Numbered from the stretch's first letter, positions 18,042 through 30,392 are shown. The stretch: 64,000 nt of DNA from Rhizobium sp. 11515TR (GCF_002277895.1 NZ_CP022998.1:1-64000); one strand, 5' to 3'. Program-made: numbers and translations. The notes: generated by a model from the letters alone, not told the origin.

Positions 18042-18680
18042 CTAATCGGTCGCCCGTGCCAAGGCGAGGCGGATGCCGAAGCCGACGAGCGCCGCTCCGG
18101 TGATGCGGTTGAACCATTTGCCTGAAGCGATGAAACGATCTCGCACCGGCTTGACGGTGAAGAAGGTGGAAACGCCGGCAAACCAGGCGACAAGCGCCGC
18201 CGCCATGCCGATGCCGTAGCTGAACTGGATGAGCGCCGGCGTATCGTGATGAACGAGCATCGAAAACAGCGACAGGAAGAACAGCACCGGCTTCGGGTTC
18301 AGCGCATTGGTGATGAAGCCCGTCGCCAGGCAGCGCCAGACGGAAACCGGCTTGCGGTCTTCCTCGGTGATCTCGACATCCTTCACCTTGAAGCCCGGCT
18401 CGCGGAAGGCCTTGATGCCGAGATAGACGAGATAGAGCACGCCGGCCCACTTGATCATGCTGAACAGCATCAGAGATTGCGACACGATCAGACCAAGACC
18501 GAGAATGGTGTAGCTGATGTGGAAGAGCAGCGAAAAGCCCATGCCGAGGCCGGTCATCATGGCCGCGCGGCGGCCATGCACGATGCTCTGGCGCAGGATG
18601 ACGGCAAAATCGGCGCCGGGAATGACGATGAAAATCGAGAACACCGCCATCAGGCCGAGAAATTCGAGACTATACTGCAT
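18042..18680 (-). CDS. LysE/RhtB family amino acid exporter
   Basis: This 212-residue membrane protein has the LysE family signature near the N-terminus (FIVIPGADFAVILRQSIVHGRRAA), about six hydrophobic helices, and TGFITNALNPKPVLFFLSLF near residue 115. It probably exports an amino acid or derivative. The ATG at 18680 has GGATGG in place; an alternative at 18689 adds three residues. It is the last of four unrelated genes set between sucB and lpdA, 18 bp after the SDR stop. Confidence 0.88.
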   Translation of the reverse strand: MQYSLEFLGLMAVFSIFIVIPGADFAVILRQSIVHGRRAAMMTGLGMGFSLLFHISYTILGLGLIVSQSLMLFSMIKWAGVLYLVYLGIKAFREPGFKVKDVEITEEDRKPVSVWRCLATGFITNALNPKPVLFFLSLFSMLVHHDTPALIQFSYGIGMAAALVAWFAGVSTFFTVKPVRDRFIASGKWFNRITGAALVGFGIRLALARATD

Positions 18681-18698
18681 GTCACCCATCCGTTCTGA

Positions 18699-19454
18699 TT
18701 AGCGGCCACCGCTCACATCGAGCACGGCACCCGTTATATAGGATGCGTGCGGGCTCAAGAGATAGAGGATGGCGTCGGCAACCTCATCGGCCGTTCCCGC
18801 CCGCTTCATCGGCAGCTGCGGTGCGATATCGCGCGCCCGATCCGGCAGTCCGGCGGCCGCATGAATATCCGTATCGATGATACCGGGCCGCACCGCATTG
18901 ACGCGAATGCCTTCAGCCGCCACCTCGCGTGCAAGCCCGACAGTGAACGTATCGATCGCGCCCTTGGAGGCGGCATAGTCAACATATTGCCCGCCGCCGC
19001 CAAGCGTCGCCGCCATGGAGGAGAGGTTAACGATCACCCCGCCCTTGCCGCCATGCCGGGTCGACATGCGGCGCACGGCTTCCGCCGCCGCCAGCATCGA
19101 GCCGGTGACGTTGATACGAAACATGCGGTCGAGCCGCTCCGGCGTCATCTCGTCCAGGCGTTGGATGACATCGACGATGCCGGCATTGTTGACGAGCCCG
19201 TCGATGCGGCCGAAATGCGCATCGACCTTGGCAAAGATGGATTTGATATCCTTGGGCTTGCCGACATCGCCGGCAACTGCGATCGCCTGGCCGCCGGCGT
19301 CAACGATTGTCCCAACCACAGCCTCGGCCGCATCCTTGTTGGACGCATAATTGACCGCAACGGCCCAGCCGTGCTGAGCGGCAGCCAGACAAACCGCGGC
19401 ACCGATGCCGCGGCTGCCGCCAGTTACCAGAAGAACAGGTGTGTCGTCGGTCAT
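18699..19454 (-). CDS. short-chain dehydrogenase/reductase
   Basis: A classical SDR of 251 residues: cofactor motif TGGSRGIG at residues 11-18, NNAGIVD near 88, and catalytic Ser/Tyr/Lys in NLSSMAATLGGGGQYVDYAASKGA near 140-165. The substrate is unknown. The start MTDDTPVLLVTGG at 19454 overlaps the stop of the upstream secreted-protein gene by four bases (ATGA), and GAAAGG lies nine bases upstream; the ATG three codons earlier has no room for a ribosome site. It is coupled with the hypothetical gene before it and closely followed by the exporter. Confidence 0.88.
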   Translation of the reverse strand: MTDDTPVLLVTGGSRGIGAAVCLAAAQHGWAVAVNYASNKDAAEAVVGTIVDAGGQAIAVAGDVGKPKDIKSIFAKVDAHFGRIDGLVNNAGIVDVIQRLDEMTPERLDRMFRINVTGSMLAAAEAVRRMSTRHGGKGGVIVNLSSMAATLGGGGQYVDYAASKGAIDTFTVGLAREVAAEGIRVNAVRPGIIDTDIHAAAGLPDRARDIAPQLPMKRAGTADEVADAILYLLSPHASYITGAVLDVSGGR

Positions 19455-19978
19455 TGATTGCATCCTTTCAGACTAAGGACATCCCAGGGCGCGACAGTCG
19501 CCTTGCCCTTACCCCAGAGGGACGACTTCTGGATCGAGGGACCAAGCGCCGGCAGGAACAGCCGATCCGCTGCACTCTCGCCTTCCGCCGGCAGCGCGCG
19601 GATATGGCCTTTCAGATCCGAGGCATAGACCATGCCCTGCCATACGGTGCAGGCCCTGAGGTCGGCTCCGGTTACATCCCCCTCAGGGCATTCGAACATG
19701 ATCCGCCCATCGGCGCGCAGATGGTCGTCCGTGCGCATCACGATTCCATCTGCCACGATATTGGTATTGCGCACTGCGAGCTTGAATCTGTTGCTGACGG
19801 ATGAGTCCGAGCCCATGGGCTCGAAGCGCAACTCATAGGCATTGTCCATATCGACATAGACAGCCTTTTCCTGCACGCATTCTTCCGCATAGGCAGACAC
19901 GGGATTGACCGCGCAGGCCAGCATTATCCAGCGCATCGAGGCCAGTCGGATCATCGCCGTTGCGATCGGCATCGTCAT
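19451..19978 (-). CDS. hypothetical secreted protein in the DUF4241 group
   Basis: The 175-residue product starts MTMPIATAMIRLASMRWIML and has a signal peptide ending near VSAYA. The mature part carries three further cysteines (ECPEGD, LRACTVW, LKGCNQ) besides the EEC at its beginning, so two disulfides are possible. I recognise no family. The start is supported by a four-base ATGA overlap with the upstream DUF4241 gene, and its own stop overlaps the SDR start in the same way, so the three genes are likely translated together. Confidence 0.7.
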   Translation of the reverse strand: MTMPIATAMIRLASMRWIMLACAVNPVSAYAEECVQEKAVYVDMDNAYELRFEPMGSDSSVSNRFKLAVRNTNIVADGIVMRTDDHLRADGRIMFECPEGDVTGADLRACTVWQGMVYASDLKGHIRALPAEGESAADRLFLPALGPSIQKSSLWGKGKATVAPWDVLSLKGCNQ

Positions 19979-20724
19979 TGCCCTCCCGGCTCGCGCCGGC
20001 CGTCGGCATTTTCCATGACGCCGAAATCGGTGAACAGAACCAGCGGCCTGCCGGCGGCATCCAGCCCCCAAAACACCGGATAGAAGCCATCACCCCAGTC
20101 GCTCGAGAAGATGGCGACGTTGCCGCGCTTGCCCGATATCGGCCGATGTAAGACGTAGTCGTCGTTATTCGGCTTCAGCTCGGACGCCAGAACATCATCA
20201 TAGTAGTTGATATCCGGCGACGACTTCTCTGCCTGGACCTGCTTTTCGCGCTCCTGGATCAGCGCGAAGGTGTTGGTATCCATGTAGCAGCCGAGACCGG
20301 CATCGACCGGATAGCCGAAGAACTCATCATTCTTCAGCGAATTGATATCCTGGCCGGGGACCACCGCCAGCTCCCAGCGCACCGGCTTGCCATCGGCAAA
20401 GCGCATGCTGGCCGCAGCGATGCGGCCGAAGGCCTGATACAAGGTGACGGGATAATCGCCGGGAGAAACGGTGCGGGAAAATGCCGCTCGGTCAGGCCCG
20501 ACGAGCGGGTCGCTGGCGACGATACGCCCGGAGGTCAGTTCCACCTTGCCGATGCGCAGGACATTGATCGAGCGGGCGGCAAGATCGGCGTCGCCAAGCG
20601 ACGCCAGATCGAGATTGCTGCTGAGCTTGGAAATGTCGAGCTCACCCGCGCCGGCGGAGGATGGCACCCATGCGGCGACGGCGCATAGCAATCCGCGCAG
20701 CGTCCGCATGGGCCATGTCGACAT
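19975..20724 (-). CDS. DUF4241 family secreted protein
   Basis: The 249-residue protein has an N-terminal signal peptide (cleavage near SSAGA). Its DUF4241-like core includes VSPGDYPVTLYQAF, VRWELAVV, the typical FFGYPVDAGLGCYMDTNTF near residues 135-155, and SSDWGDGFYPVFWGLDAAGRPLVLFTDFGV near the C-terminus. Function unknown. It starts 15 bp after the sucB stop and overlaps the next gene by four bases, so it is probably read with the sucAB transcript. Confidence 0.78.
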   Translation of the reverse strand: MSTWPMRTLRGLLCAVAAWVPSSAGAGELDISKLSSNLDLASLGDADLAARSINVLRIGKVELTSGRIVASDPLVGPDRAAFSRTVSPGDYPVTLYQAFGRIAAASMRFADGKPVRWELAVVPGQDINSLKNDEFFGYPVDAGLGCYMDTNTFALIQEREKQVQAEKSSPDINYYDDVLASELKPNNDDYVLHRPISGKRGNVAIFSSDWGDGFYPVFWGLDAAGRPLVLFTDFGVMENADGRREPGGQ

Positions 20725-20739
20725 GATCCAACGCTCCCC

Positions 20740-21984
20740 TTAGAGATCGAGAACGAGACGTTCCGGATCTTCCAGGCTTTCCTTGACGCGCACGAGGAAG
20801 GTAACCGCTTCCTTGCCGTCGACGATGCGGTGATCGTAGGAGAGCGCCAGATACATCATCGGACGGATGACGACCTGACCGCCGATGGCGACCGGACGCT
20901 CCTGGATCTTGTGCATGCCGAGAATGCCCGACTGCGGCGCATTGAGGATCGGCGAGGACATCAGCGAACCATAGACGCCGCCATTGGTAATGGTGAAGGT
21001 GCCGCCCTGCATGTCGGCCATTGCCAGCGTACCGTCGCGAGCAGCCTTTGCCAGACGGCCAAGTTCCTTCTCGACTTCGGCGATCGACATCTGGTCGGCA
21101 TCGCGGATCACGGGAACGACAAGGCCCTTGTCGGTACCGACGGCCATGCCGACGTGGCAGTAGTTCTTGTAGATGATGTCGGTGCCGTCGATCTCGGCGT
21201 TGACAGCAGGCAGTTCCTTCAGCGCATGGGTGACGGCCTTGGTGAAGAAGCCCATGAAGCCGAGCTTCACGCCGTGCTTCTTCTCGAAGATATCCTTGTA
21301 CTTGTTGCGCAAGTCCATGACGGCCTTCATGTCCACCTCGTTGTAGGTGGTAAGCATGGCGGCGGTGTTCTGCGCATCCTTGAGGCGCTTGGCGATCGTC
21401 TGGCGCAGGCGGGTCATCTTGACGCGCTCTTCGCGGTTGACGTCCTCGACGGCGGTCGGCGCGCGGGCGGCAATAGGTGCTGCCGGTGCGGCGGCCGGAG
21501 CCGATGCAGCCTTGGCAACGGCAGCGATCACATCACCCTTCAGAACCTGGCCGCGCTTGCCGCTGCCTTCGACCTGATCGGCGGAGAGATTGTTTTCAGC
21601 AAGCAGCTTACCAGCAGCCGGCGCCGGCGGCATGGAAGAAGCCGGAGCGGAAACGGCGGGGGCGGCAACCGGTGCAGCGGCGGCAGGCGCCGGAGCAGCA
21701 GCAGCGGCGGGTGCAGCAGCCTGTGCCGGAGCGGCGGCAGCGCCGTTACCGGCGGAGATCTGGCCGAGCAGCGCGCCAAGACCCACGGTTTCGCCGGCCT
21801 GGGCGACGATTTCAGAAAGCGTGCCGGCAGCAGGCGCCGGAACTTCGATCGTCACCTTGTCGGTTTCGAGTTCGAGAAGCGGCTCATCGGCCTTGATGGC
21901 ATCGCCGACCTTCTTGAACCAGGTACCGACGGTCGCTTCGCTGACGGATTCGCCGAGGGTAGGAACGCGGATTTCAGTGGCCAT
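20740..21984 (-). CDS. sucB: 2-oxoglutarate dehydrogenase E2, dihydrolipoyl succinyltransferase
   Basis: E2 transfers the succinyl group from its lipoyl arm to CoA. The 414-residue protein has one lipoyl domain with the modified Lys in [11 protein letters not shown] (about residue 43), an Ala/Pro-rich linker (80-120), an E3/E1-binding domain around [21 protein letters not shown], and the catalytic core ending in [16 protein letters not shown] with His and Asp. It is downstream of sucA across 243 bp that hold no gene. Confidence 0.97.
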   Translation of the reverse strand: MATEIRVPTLGESVSEATVGTWFKKVGDAIKADEPLLELETDKVTIEVPAPAAGTLSEIVAQAGETVGLGALLGQISAGNGAAAAPAQAAAPAAAAAPAPAAAAPVAAPAVSAPASSMPPAPAAGKLLAENNLSADQVEGSGKRGQVLKGDVIAAVAKAASAPAAAPAAPIAARAPTAVEDVNREERVKMTRLRQTIAKRLKDAQNTAAMLTTYNEVDMKAVMDLRNKYKDIFEKKHGVKLGFMGFFTKAVTHALKELPAVNAEIDGTDIIYKNYCHVGMAVGTDKGLVVPVIRDADQMSIAEVEKELGRLAKAARDGTLAMADMQGGTFTITNGGVYGSLMSSPILNAPQSGILGMHKIQERPVAIGGQVVIRPMMYLALSYDHRIVDGKEAVTFLVRVKESLEDPERLVLDL

Positions 21985-22227
21985 TGTTCAAATCCTGATT
22001 TTTCGTCTTTATGAGTTGAATGGAATTCCGGCGACAGACGGCCGGGGGACGGGTGATACGCCACGGCGCAGATACCCGGACGACAATGGTCGACCGGGCA
22101 TTTGCCTGGTTGTGGCGATAGGCGGCATGTTGCTGCATGGCGGCCATCTTCTCCCCCGTCGCATCATGCGGAAGGCTGGGACGCGACGACCCGACTTTCG
22201 AACGAAACCCGGTCATCGCGCAACCCC

Positions 22228-25212
22228 TCAACCGCCGAGCGCGTCCTCGAGGAACGCCGCAAGCTGCGACAGATGCTTGGACATCAGGCCCGTCGCCGGA
22301 GAGGCGGCAGCCGGACGGCCGGTGTAGCGAACGCGCTGGTACTTCGCATCGATATGGGCAAGCACCCATTCCAGATAGGGATCGATGAAGGACCATGCGC
22401 CCATGTTCTTTGGCTCTTCCTGGCACCAGACCATCTCCGCATTGCGGAAGCGGCTGAGCTCGTTGATGAGCGCCTTGGCCGGGAACGGATAGAGCTGTTC
22501 GATGCGCAGCAGGTAGATGTCGTCGATGCCGCGCTTCTCGCGCTCTTCCAGCAGATCGTAATAGACCTTGCCCGAGCAGATGACGACGCGACGGATCTTG
22601 TTGTCCTTCTGCAGCTTGATCGGGCTGTCCTTGATCAGTTCCGCATCATCCCAGAGTAGGCGATGGAAGGAGCTTTCGCCGGCCATCTCCGCAAGGGTCG
22701 ATACAGCGCGCTTGTGGCGCAGCAGCGACTTCGGCGTCATCAGGATCAGCGGCTTGCGGAAGTCGCGCTTCAACTGACGGCGCAGAATGTGGAAGTAGTT
22801 CGCCGGCGTCGTGACGTTGGCGACCTGCATATTGTCTTCGGCGCAGAGCTGCAGATAGCGTTCCAGACGGGCCGAAGAATGTTCCGGACCCTGGCCTTCA
22901 TAGCCATGCGGCAGCAGGCAGACGAGGCCGGACATGCGCAGCCACTTGCGTTCGCCCGACGAGATGAACTGGTCGAACACGACCTGTGCACCATTGGCGA
23001 AATCGCCGAACTGTGCTTCCCAGAGGGTCAGCGCATTCGGGCGGGCAAGGGAATAGCCGTATTCGAAGCCGAGAACCGCTTCTTCCGAGAGCATCGAGTT
23101 GATGACTTCGTAGCGAGCCTGCGTCGGCGAGAGATTGGCGAGCGGGATATAGCGCTCTTCGGTCTCCTGATCGTAGAGAACCGAATGACGCTGCGAGAAG
23201 GTGCCGCGTTCGCAATCCTGACCGGACAGGCGGATCTTGTGGCCTTCGACGACGAGCGAACCGAATGCCAGGGCTTCCGCCATGGCCCAATCGATGCCCT
23301 CGCCGGTCTGCACCATGTTCGCGCGGTTTTCCATGAAGCGCTGGATGGTGCGGTGCGCATGGAAGCCGGCGGGGATTTCTGACAGCTTGCGGCCGATTTC
23401 CTTCAGCGACTTCATCGGCACGGCGGTCTTGCCGCGGCGCTGCTCGTCGGCATTGTCTGCCGTGTGCAGGCCGGACCACTCACCGTCAAGCCAGTCGGCC
23501 TTGTTCGGCTTGTAGGACTGGCCGGCCTCGAACTCCTGTTCGAGATGGGCGCGCCAATCGGCCTTCATCTTCTCGACTTCGCCTTCGGTCAGCACGCCTT
23601 CGCTGATCAGCCGCTGGGAATAGATCTGCAGCACCGTCTTGTGGGCGCGGATAACCTTGTACATGTTCGGCTGCGTGAAGGACGGTTCATCGCCTTCATT
23701 GTGGCCGTAGCGGCGATAGCAGAAGAGGTCGACCACGACCGGCTTGTGGAACTTCATGCGGAATTCGGTCGCGATCTTGGCGGCATAAACAACCGCTTCC
23801 GGATCGTCGCCGTTGACGTGGAAGATCGGCGCTTCGATCATCTTGGCGACGTCGGACGGATAGGGCGACGAGCGCGAGAAGGCCGGATTGGTGGTGAAAC
23901 CGATCTGGTTATTGATGATGACATGCATCGTGCCGGCAACGCGGTGGCCGCGCAGACCGGAGAGGCCGAGGATTTCGGCAACGACGCCCTGGCCGGCGAA
24001 GGCCGCGTCACCATGGATCAAGAGCGGCACGACCTTGGCGCGTTCGGAGAGCGGGATGATGTCGCCATCCCACTGCGTGGCACCCATATCCTGCTTGGCG
24101 CGGGCCTTGCCCATGACCACCGGATTGACGATTTCCAGATGTGACGGGTTTGCCGTCAACGAGACGTGCACCTTGGCGCCGTCGAAATCACGGTCCGAAG
24201 AGGCACCGAGATGGTACTTCACGTCGCCCGAACCTTCGACTTCGTCCGGTGCGTAGGAGCCGCCCTTGAATTCGTGGAAGATGGCACGATGCGGCTTGCC
24301 CATGACCTGGGACAGCACGTTCAGACGCCCGCGATGGGCCATGCCGAACACGGCTTCGCGAAGACCGAGCTGGCTGCCGCTCTTGAGGATCTGTTCGAGC
24401 GCCGGGATCAGCGATTCACCGCCGTCGAGGCCGAAGCGCTTGGTGCCCTTAAACTTGACGTCGAGGAACTGCTCATAGCCCTCGGCTTCGATGATTTTCT
24501 GCAGGATGGCCTTCTTGCGCTCGGGATTGAAGGCGATACCCTTGTCCGGACCTTCGATGCGTTCTTGAATCCATGCCTTTTCCTCCGGATTGGAGATGTG
24601 CATGAACTCGACGCCGAGGGTGGAGCAGTAGGTGCGCTCGAGGATCTCGATCATCTCGCGAATGGTTGCGAATTCGAGGCCGAGCACGTTGTCGATGAAG
24701 ATCTTGCGGTCGAGGTCGGCCTCGGTGAAGCCGTAAGCTTCCGGCGACAGTTCCTTGTAGTCTTCGACCGGTGCGGCGATGCCGAGCGGATCGAGCTTGG
24801 CGTGCAGATGGCCGCGCATGCGATAGGCGCGGATCATCATGATAGCGCGGACGGAATCGCGCGTCGCCTGCAAGACGTCTGTGGCGCTGGCCGGCGTACC
24901 GGCGGTTTCGACCTTCGCCTTCAGCTTGGTTTCGATGACCTTTTCGACAACGCCCCAGTCGCCATCGAGCGCGGACACGAGATCGCCCTTTGCCGGGATC
25001 GGCCAGTTCTTGCGCTGCCAGGAGGCGCCCTTGGCCGCCTTCTTCACATCGTCGGGACTATCCTCGAGCGCCTTGAAGAAAGACCGCCACTCGTCGGAGA
25101 CCGATGAAGGATCGTCCTCATAGCGCGCGTAGAGCTGCTCGATATAGGCAGCATTGGCGCCATCCAGGAACGAGGTGATCTGAAATTGCTCGTTGGCTTC
25201 TTGCCTTGCCAT
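22228..25212 (-). CDS. sucA: 2-oxoglutarate dehydrogenase E1 component
   Basis: E1 decarboxylates 2-oxoglutarate using thiamine diphosphate. The chosen start MARQEANEQFQITSFLDGAN gives 994 residues, the standard Rhizobium length; the frame runs on to 25305 with unrelated sequence. The N-terminal AAYIEQLYARYEDDP segment, MAHRGRLNVL near 310, the ThDP region GDAAFAGQGVVAEIL, and the C-terminal VWCQEEPKNMGAW are typical. It lies between sucD (175 bp away) and sucB. Confidence 0.97.
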   Translation of the reverse strand: MARQEANEQFQITSFLDGANAAYIEQLYARYEDDPSSVSDEWRSFFKALEDSPDDVKKAAKGASWQRKNWPIPAKGDLVSALDGDWGVVEKVIETKLKAKVETAGTPASATDVLQATRDSVRAIMMIRAYRMRGHLHAKLDPLGIAAPVEDYKELSPEAYGFTEADLDRKIFIDNVLGLEFATIREMIEILERTYCSTLGVEFMHISNPEEKAWIQERIEGPDKGIAFNPERKKAILQKIIEAEGYEQFLDVKFKGTKRFGLDGGESLIPALEQILKSGSQLGLREAVFGMAHRGRLNVLSQVMGKPHRAIFHEFKGGSYAPDEVEGSGDVKYHLGASSDRDFDGAKVHVSLTANPSHLEIVNPVVMGKARAKQDMGATQWDGDIIPLSERAKVVPLLIHGDAAFAGQGVVAEILGLSGLRGHRVAGTMHVIINNQIGFTTNPAFSRSSPYPSDVAKMIEAPIFHVNGDDPEAVVYAAKIATEFRMKFHKPVVVDLFCYRRYGHNEGDEPSFTQPNMYKVIRAHKTVLQIYSQRLISEGVLTEGEVEKMKADWRAHLEQEFEAGQSYKPNKADWLDGEWSGLHTADNADEQRRGKTAVPMKSLKEIGRKLSEIPAGFHAHRTIQRFMENRANMVQTGEGIDWAMAEALAFGSLVVEGHKIRLSGQDCERGTFSQRHSVLYDQETEERYIPLANLSPTQARYEVINSMLSEEAVLGFEYGYSLARPNALTLWEAQFGDFANGAQVVFDQFISSGERKWLRMSGLVCLLPHGYEGQGPEHSSARLERYLQLCAEDNMQVANVTTPANYFHILRRQLKRDFRKPLILMTPKSLLRHKRAVSTLAEMAGESSFHRLLWDDAELIKDSPIKLQKDNKIRRVVICSGKVYYDLLEEREKRGIDDIYLLRIEQLYPFPAKALINELSRFRNAEMVWCQEEPKNMGAWSFIDPYLEWVLAHIDAKYQRVRYTGRPAAASPATGLMSKHLSQLAAFLEDALGG

Positions 25213-25336
25213 GGTGAATCTGCGGGCGCTCTCGCCCGTCTCCCAACTTGTTTGCATTGCCGGTTTTCGGGTCCCCGGCGACCGTATTTCGTCTGAGGCC
25301 ATCAAGGCCGTCGGTATGCACTTGCGAATGTCGAAA

Positions 25337-25370
25337 CCGGACGGGACAAGGCGACCACCGCCCCGTCCGG
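25337..25370 (-). promoter_or_regulatory. hairpin in the sucD-sucA intergenic region
   Basis: Nine-bp arms CCGGACGGG (25337-25345) and CCCGTCCGG (25362-25370) lie 18 bases after the sucD stop. On the minus strand only a short TTTCG follows. It may be a weak terminator or an mRNA-processing or stability element dividing mdh-sucCD from sucAB. Confidence 0.4.
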
Positions 25371-25387
25371 CCTTGCTATAGGTAGGC

Positions 25388-26290
25388 TCAGCCCTTCAGG
25401 ACTTCCACCAGCGTCTTGCCGAGACGCGCCGGCGATGGCGACACGCGGATGCCTGCCGATTCCATCGCCGCGATCTTGTCTTCCGCGCCACCCTTGCCGC
25501 CGGAAATGACGGCGCCAGCATGGCCCATCGTGCGGCCGGGAGGTGCAGTGCGGCCGGCGATGAAGCCGACCATCGGCTTCTTGCGGCCCTTTTTGGCTTC
25601 GTCCTTGAGGAACTGTGCGGCATCTTCTTCTGCCGAACCGCCGATTTCGCCGATCATGATGATCGACTTGGTTTCGTCGTCGGCGAGGAACATTTCCAGG
25701 ACGTCGATGAATTCGGTGCCCTTGACCGGGTCGCCGCCAATGCCGACGGCGGTCGTCTGGCCGAGGCCTTCATTGGTGGTCTGAAACACGGCTTCATAGG
25801 TCAGCGTGCCCGAACGCGAGAGAACGCCGACGGAGCCCTTCTTGAAGATGGAACCCGGCATGATGCCGATCTTGCATTCGTTCGGGGTGAGCACGCCCGG
25901 GCAGTTCGGTCCGATCAGGCGCGACTTCGACTTGATGAGACGATCCTTGACCTTGACCATGTCAGCGACCGGAATGCCTTCCGTGATGCAGACGATCAGC
26001 GGGATCTCGGCGTCGATCGCTTCGAGGATCGCAGCTGCAGCGCCTGCCGGCGGCACGTAGATGACCGAGGCGTTGGCGCCGGTTGCGTCCTTGCCTTCGG
26101 CGACGGACTTGAAGATCGGCAGCTTTTCACCGTCCTTGCCGGTCCAGGTTTCACCGCCCTTGGAAGGGTGGATACCGCCGACCATCTTGGTGCCGTGATA
26201 GGCAAGAGCCTGTTCGGTATGGAAGGTACCGGTCTTGCCGGTCAGGCCCTGAACCAGAACCTTGGTGTCTTTGTTGATGAGAATAGACAT
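25388..26290 (-). CDS. sucD: succinyl-CoA synthetase (ADP-forming) alpha subunit
   Basis: The alpha subunit binds CoA and is transiently phosphorylated on a His. The 300-residue protein shows the N-terminal CoA-binding Rossmann region ([21 protein letters not shown]), [13 protein letters not shown], and the phosphohistidine loop [13 protein letters not shown] near residue 245. It pairs with sucC, but a DUF1579 gene stands between them. Confidence 0.97.
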   Translation of the reverse strand: MSILINKDTKVLVQGLTGKTGTFHTEQALAYHGTKMVGGIHPSKGGETWTGKDGEKLPIFKSVAEGKDATGANASVIYVPPAGAAAAILEAIDAEIPLIVCITEGIPVADMVKVKDRLIKSKSRLIGPNCPGVLTPNECKIGIMPGSIFKKGSVGVLSRSGTLTYEAVFQTTNEGLGQTTAVGIGGDPVKGTEFIDVLEMFLADDETKSIIMIGEIGGSAEEDAAQFLKDEAKKGRKKPMVGFIAGRTAPPGRTMGHAGAVISGGKGGAEDKIAAMESAGIRVSPSPARLGKTLVEVLKG

Positions 26291-26302
26291 GCGAGGCCTT
26301 TG

Positions 26303-26794
26303 TTACGAGAGGTTGGAAGACGCGGAGGCAACGCGGCGATATAAGCCGCTGACGACCTCCTGCCATGTATCGCTGCCGGCGGGCGAGAACGTGACGCCCA
26401 TGCGGTAGCAGTCTTCATTTTCGAACTGGAAGAGAGTGCGTTGCTGACCGCGCGGCGAGACCTTGGTCAGGACAAGCTTGTCGTCGATCCACTCGCCGGA
26501 GGCCGGCGCGGCGGGCGTAAAGCCCACCGTATCGAACTGATAGAGCTTGTAGGCCTGACCCGCAGCGTCGAAGCCGAGAATGTTCCGGGCTTCGAACGAT
26601 GTGGCGCCGTCCCGCATCTGGACATAACGCTGTTCGACGAAAAATCCGCCGAACAGACACTCGGCCGTGAGTTGCGCGGTTGCCGTGCCTTCCTTCGTCC
26701 AGGCCGAAGCCGCGACACGCTCTTCTCCCTCCCAGGTGCCGGCAAAGGCACCGAGGCGAAGATGAGCAGCCGTTGGAGCGAAGGAAGCAGCCAT
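26303..26794 (-). CDS. DUF1579-like protein set between sucC and sucD
   Basis: The 163-residue protein begins [19 protein letters not shown] and continues with beta strands including [18 protein letters not shown] and [24 protein letters not shown], resembling the small calycin-like DUF1579 family. Function unknown. It has no signal peptide. It starts five bases after the sucC stop and ends 12 bases before sucD, so it must be co-transcribed with succinyl-CoA synthetase. Confidence 0.75.
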   Translation of the reverse strand: MAASFAPTAAHLRLGAFAGTWEGEERVAASAWTKEGTATAQLTAECLFGGFFVEQRYVQMRDGATSFEARNILGFDAAGQAYKLYQFDTVGFTPAAPASGEWIDDKLVLTKVSPRGQQRTLFQFENEDCYRMGVTFSPAGSDTWQEVVSGLYRRVASASSNLS

Positions 26795-26799
26795 CCCGA

Positions 26800-27993
<1,194 letters not shown>

Positions 27994-28020
27994 GGGTCTA
28001 TCCCTGTTGGAAGGCGGAAA

Positions 28021-29085
<1,065 letters not shown>

Positions 29086-29163
29086 TTATTTTGAGATCAG
29101 GAATTTCAATCGGTTAGATCGAAAAATTCTTACGTAAACGTAAATTAACCTGTCACCGAAATG

Positions 29164-30327
29164 TTACTCGGCGGCGCGCCTGGCCGGAGTCTGAGCGAGA
29201 TATTCGGCACTACGCATCTCGAAAAGCCGCGATGCCGTGCGGTCGAATTCGAAGCCTTCCGTCCCCCGCCGCTCCTCGAGCAGATCTTCAGGCATGGCAG
29301 CCGCGGAGACGTAGAGGCGGATATTATGGTCGTAAAGCGTGTCGATCAAAATGATGAAACGCTTCGTCTGGTTGCGCTTGTCCGGCCCGAGCTTCGGCAC
29401 GCGATCGAGGAAGATCGTATCGAAACGTTCGGCGATGGCGAGGAAATCGGCAGGACCGAGCGGCGCGTCGCAGAGATCGGCGAAAGAAAAGCGTGCGATG
29501 CGGTCGACGGCAAGGGGCACATGGATGGAGCGCCCCTTCATCGGGATTTCCACCGGCTGCGCCTTGCGCCCGTGCAGCGCCTGCATCCAGGAGGCATCCA
29601 TCGCCATGTCGGTGCGCTGGTCGAGCGGCGTCAGATAGACGGGCTGGCTGTTCAGCTTCTCCATGCGATAGTCCGTGGGTGAATCCAGCGTCACCACATC
29701 GACATGCTTCTTGAGCAGATCGATGAAGGGCAGGAAGAGACCACGATTGAGCCCATCGCGGTAGAGATTATCGGGTTCGACATTCGATGTGGCGATCAGC
29801 ACGCAGCCGAGCGAAAACAGCTCCGAAAACAGCCGCGAGAGGATCATCGCATCGGCAATGTCGGTGACGGTGAATTCATCGAAGCACAGCAGCTCGGCTT
29901 CAGCATAGAGATCGGCGGCGACAGGCGGTATGGGATCGGCCTGCTTCGTCTCGCCATTCTTGAATTTCAGACGCTGCGTCGCGATGCGATTGTGCACATC
30001 GGTCATGAACTCGAAGAAATGCGCCCGGCGTTTCTTCTGGCAGGGCGCCATCGAGAAGAACATGTCCATCAACATGGTCTTGCCGCGCCCGACGCTGCCG
30101 TGAATATAGAGACCCTTGATCGTCTCGACCGACTTCTTGCGCGCAGCAAACATCCAGCCGAGCGCGCTGGATTTTGCGGCGGGGCGCTTGCGCTTGAGCT
30201 CGGCAAGCACCCGGTCCAGCATTTTCGCCACATCCATCTGCGCCGAATCCACCTGAAGGGATCCGGACGCCGTCAGCGCCTTCAGCTGTTCGCAGACGCT
30301 GATCGAATAATCTGGCATGGGCTGCAT
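29164..30327 (-). CDS. zapE: cell division protein ZapE (AFG1-like ATPase)
   Basis: ZapE is a cytoplasmic AAA-type ATPase that acts on the Z-ring; the mitochondrial relative is AFG1. The 387-residue protein shows Walker A GSVGRGKTMLMDMFF near residue 80, HFFEFMTDVH, Walker B LLCFDEFTVTDIADAM near 150, and sensor-like LIATSNVEPDNLY near 180. A second ATG three codons in (30318) is an alternative start. It is upstream of mdh on the same strand, with a 180-bp gap. Confidence 0.92.
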   Translation of the reverse strand: MQPMPDYSISVCEQLKALTASGSLQVDSAQMDVAKMLDRVLAELKRKRPAAKSSALGWMFAARKKSVETIKGLYIHGSVGRGKTMLMDMFFSMAPCQKKRRAHFFEFMTDVHNRIATQRLKFKNGETKQADPIPPVAADLYAEAELLCFDEFTVTDIADAMILSRLFSELFSLGCVLIATSNVEPDNLYRDGLNRGLFLPFIDLLKKHVDVVTLDSPTDYRMEKLNSQPVYLTPLDQRTDMAMDASWMQALHGRKAQPVEIPMKGRSIHVPLAVDRIARFSFADLCDAPLGPADFLAIAERFDTIFLDRVPKLGPDKRNQTKRFIILIDTLYDHNIRLYVSAAAMPEDLLEERRGTEGFEFDRTASRLFEMRSAEYLAQTPARRAAE

Positions 30328-30392
30328 GGGGAAATATCCGCCTGTGCAAAATAAGGGCGCACCCGAAGGGTGCTGCCCTTCTCAAAATAAGC

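Noticed and set aside
21974..22426. Minus-strand frame across the sucB-sucA gap
   Set aside because: Overlaps both the end of sucA and the start of sucB, no ribosome site, no family likeness.
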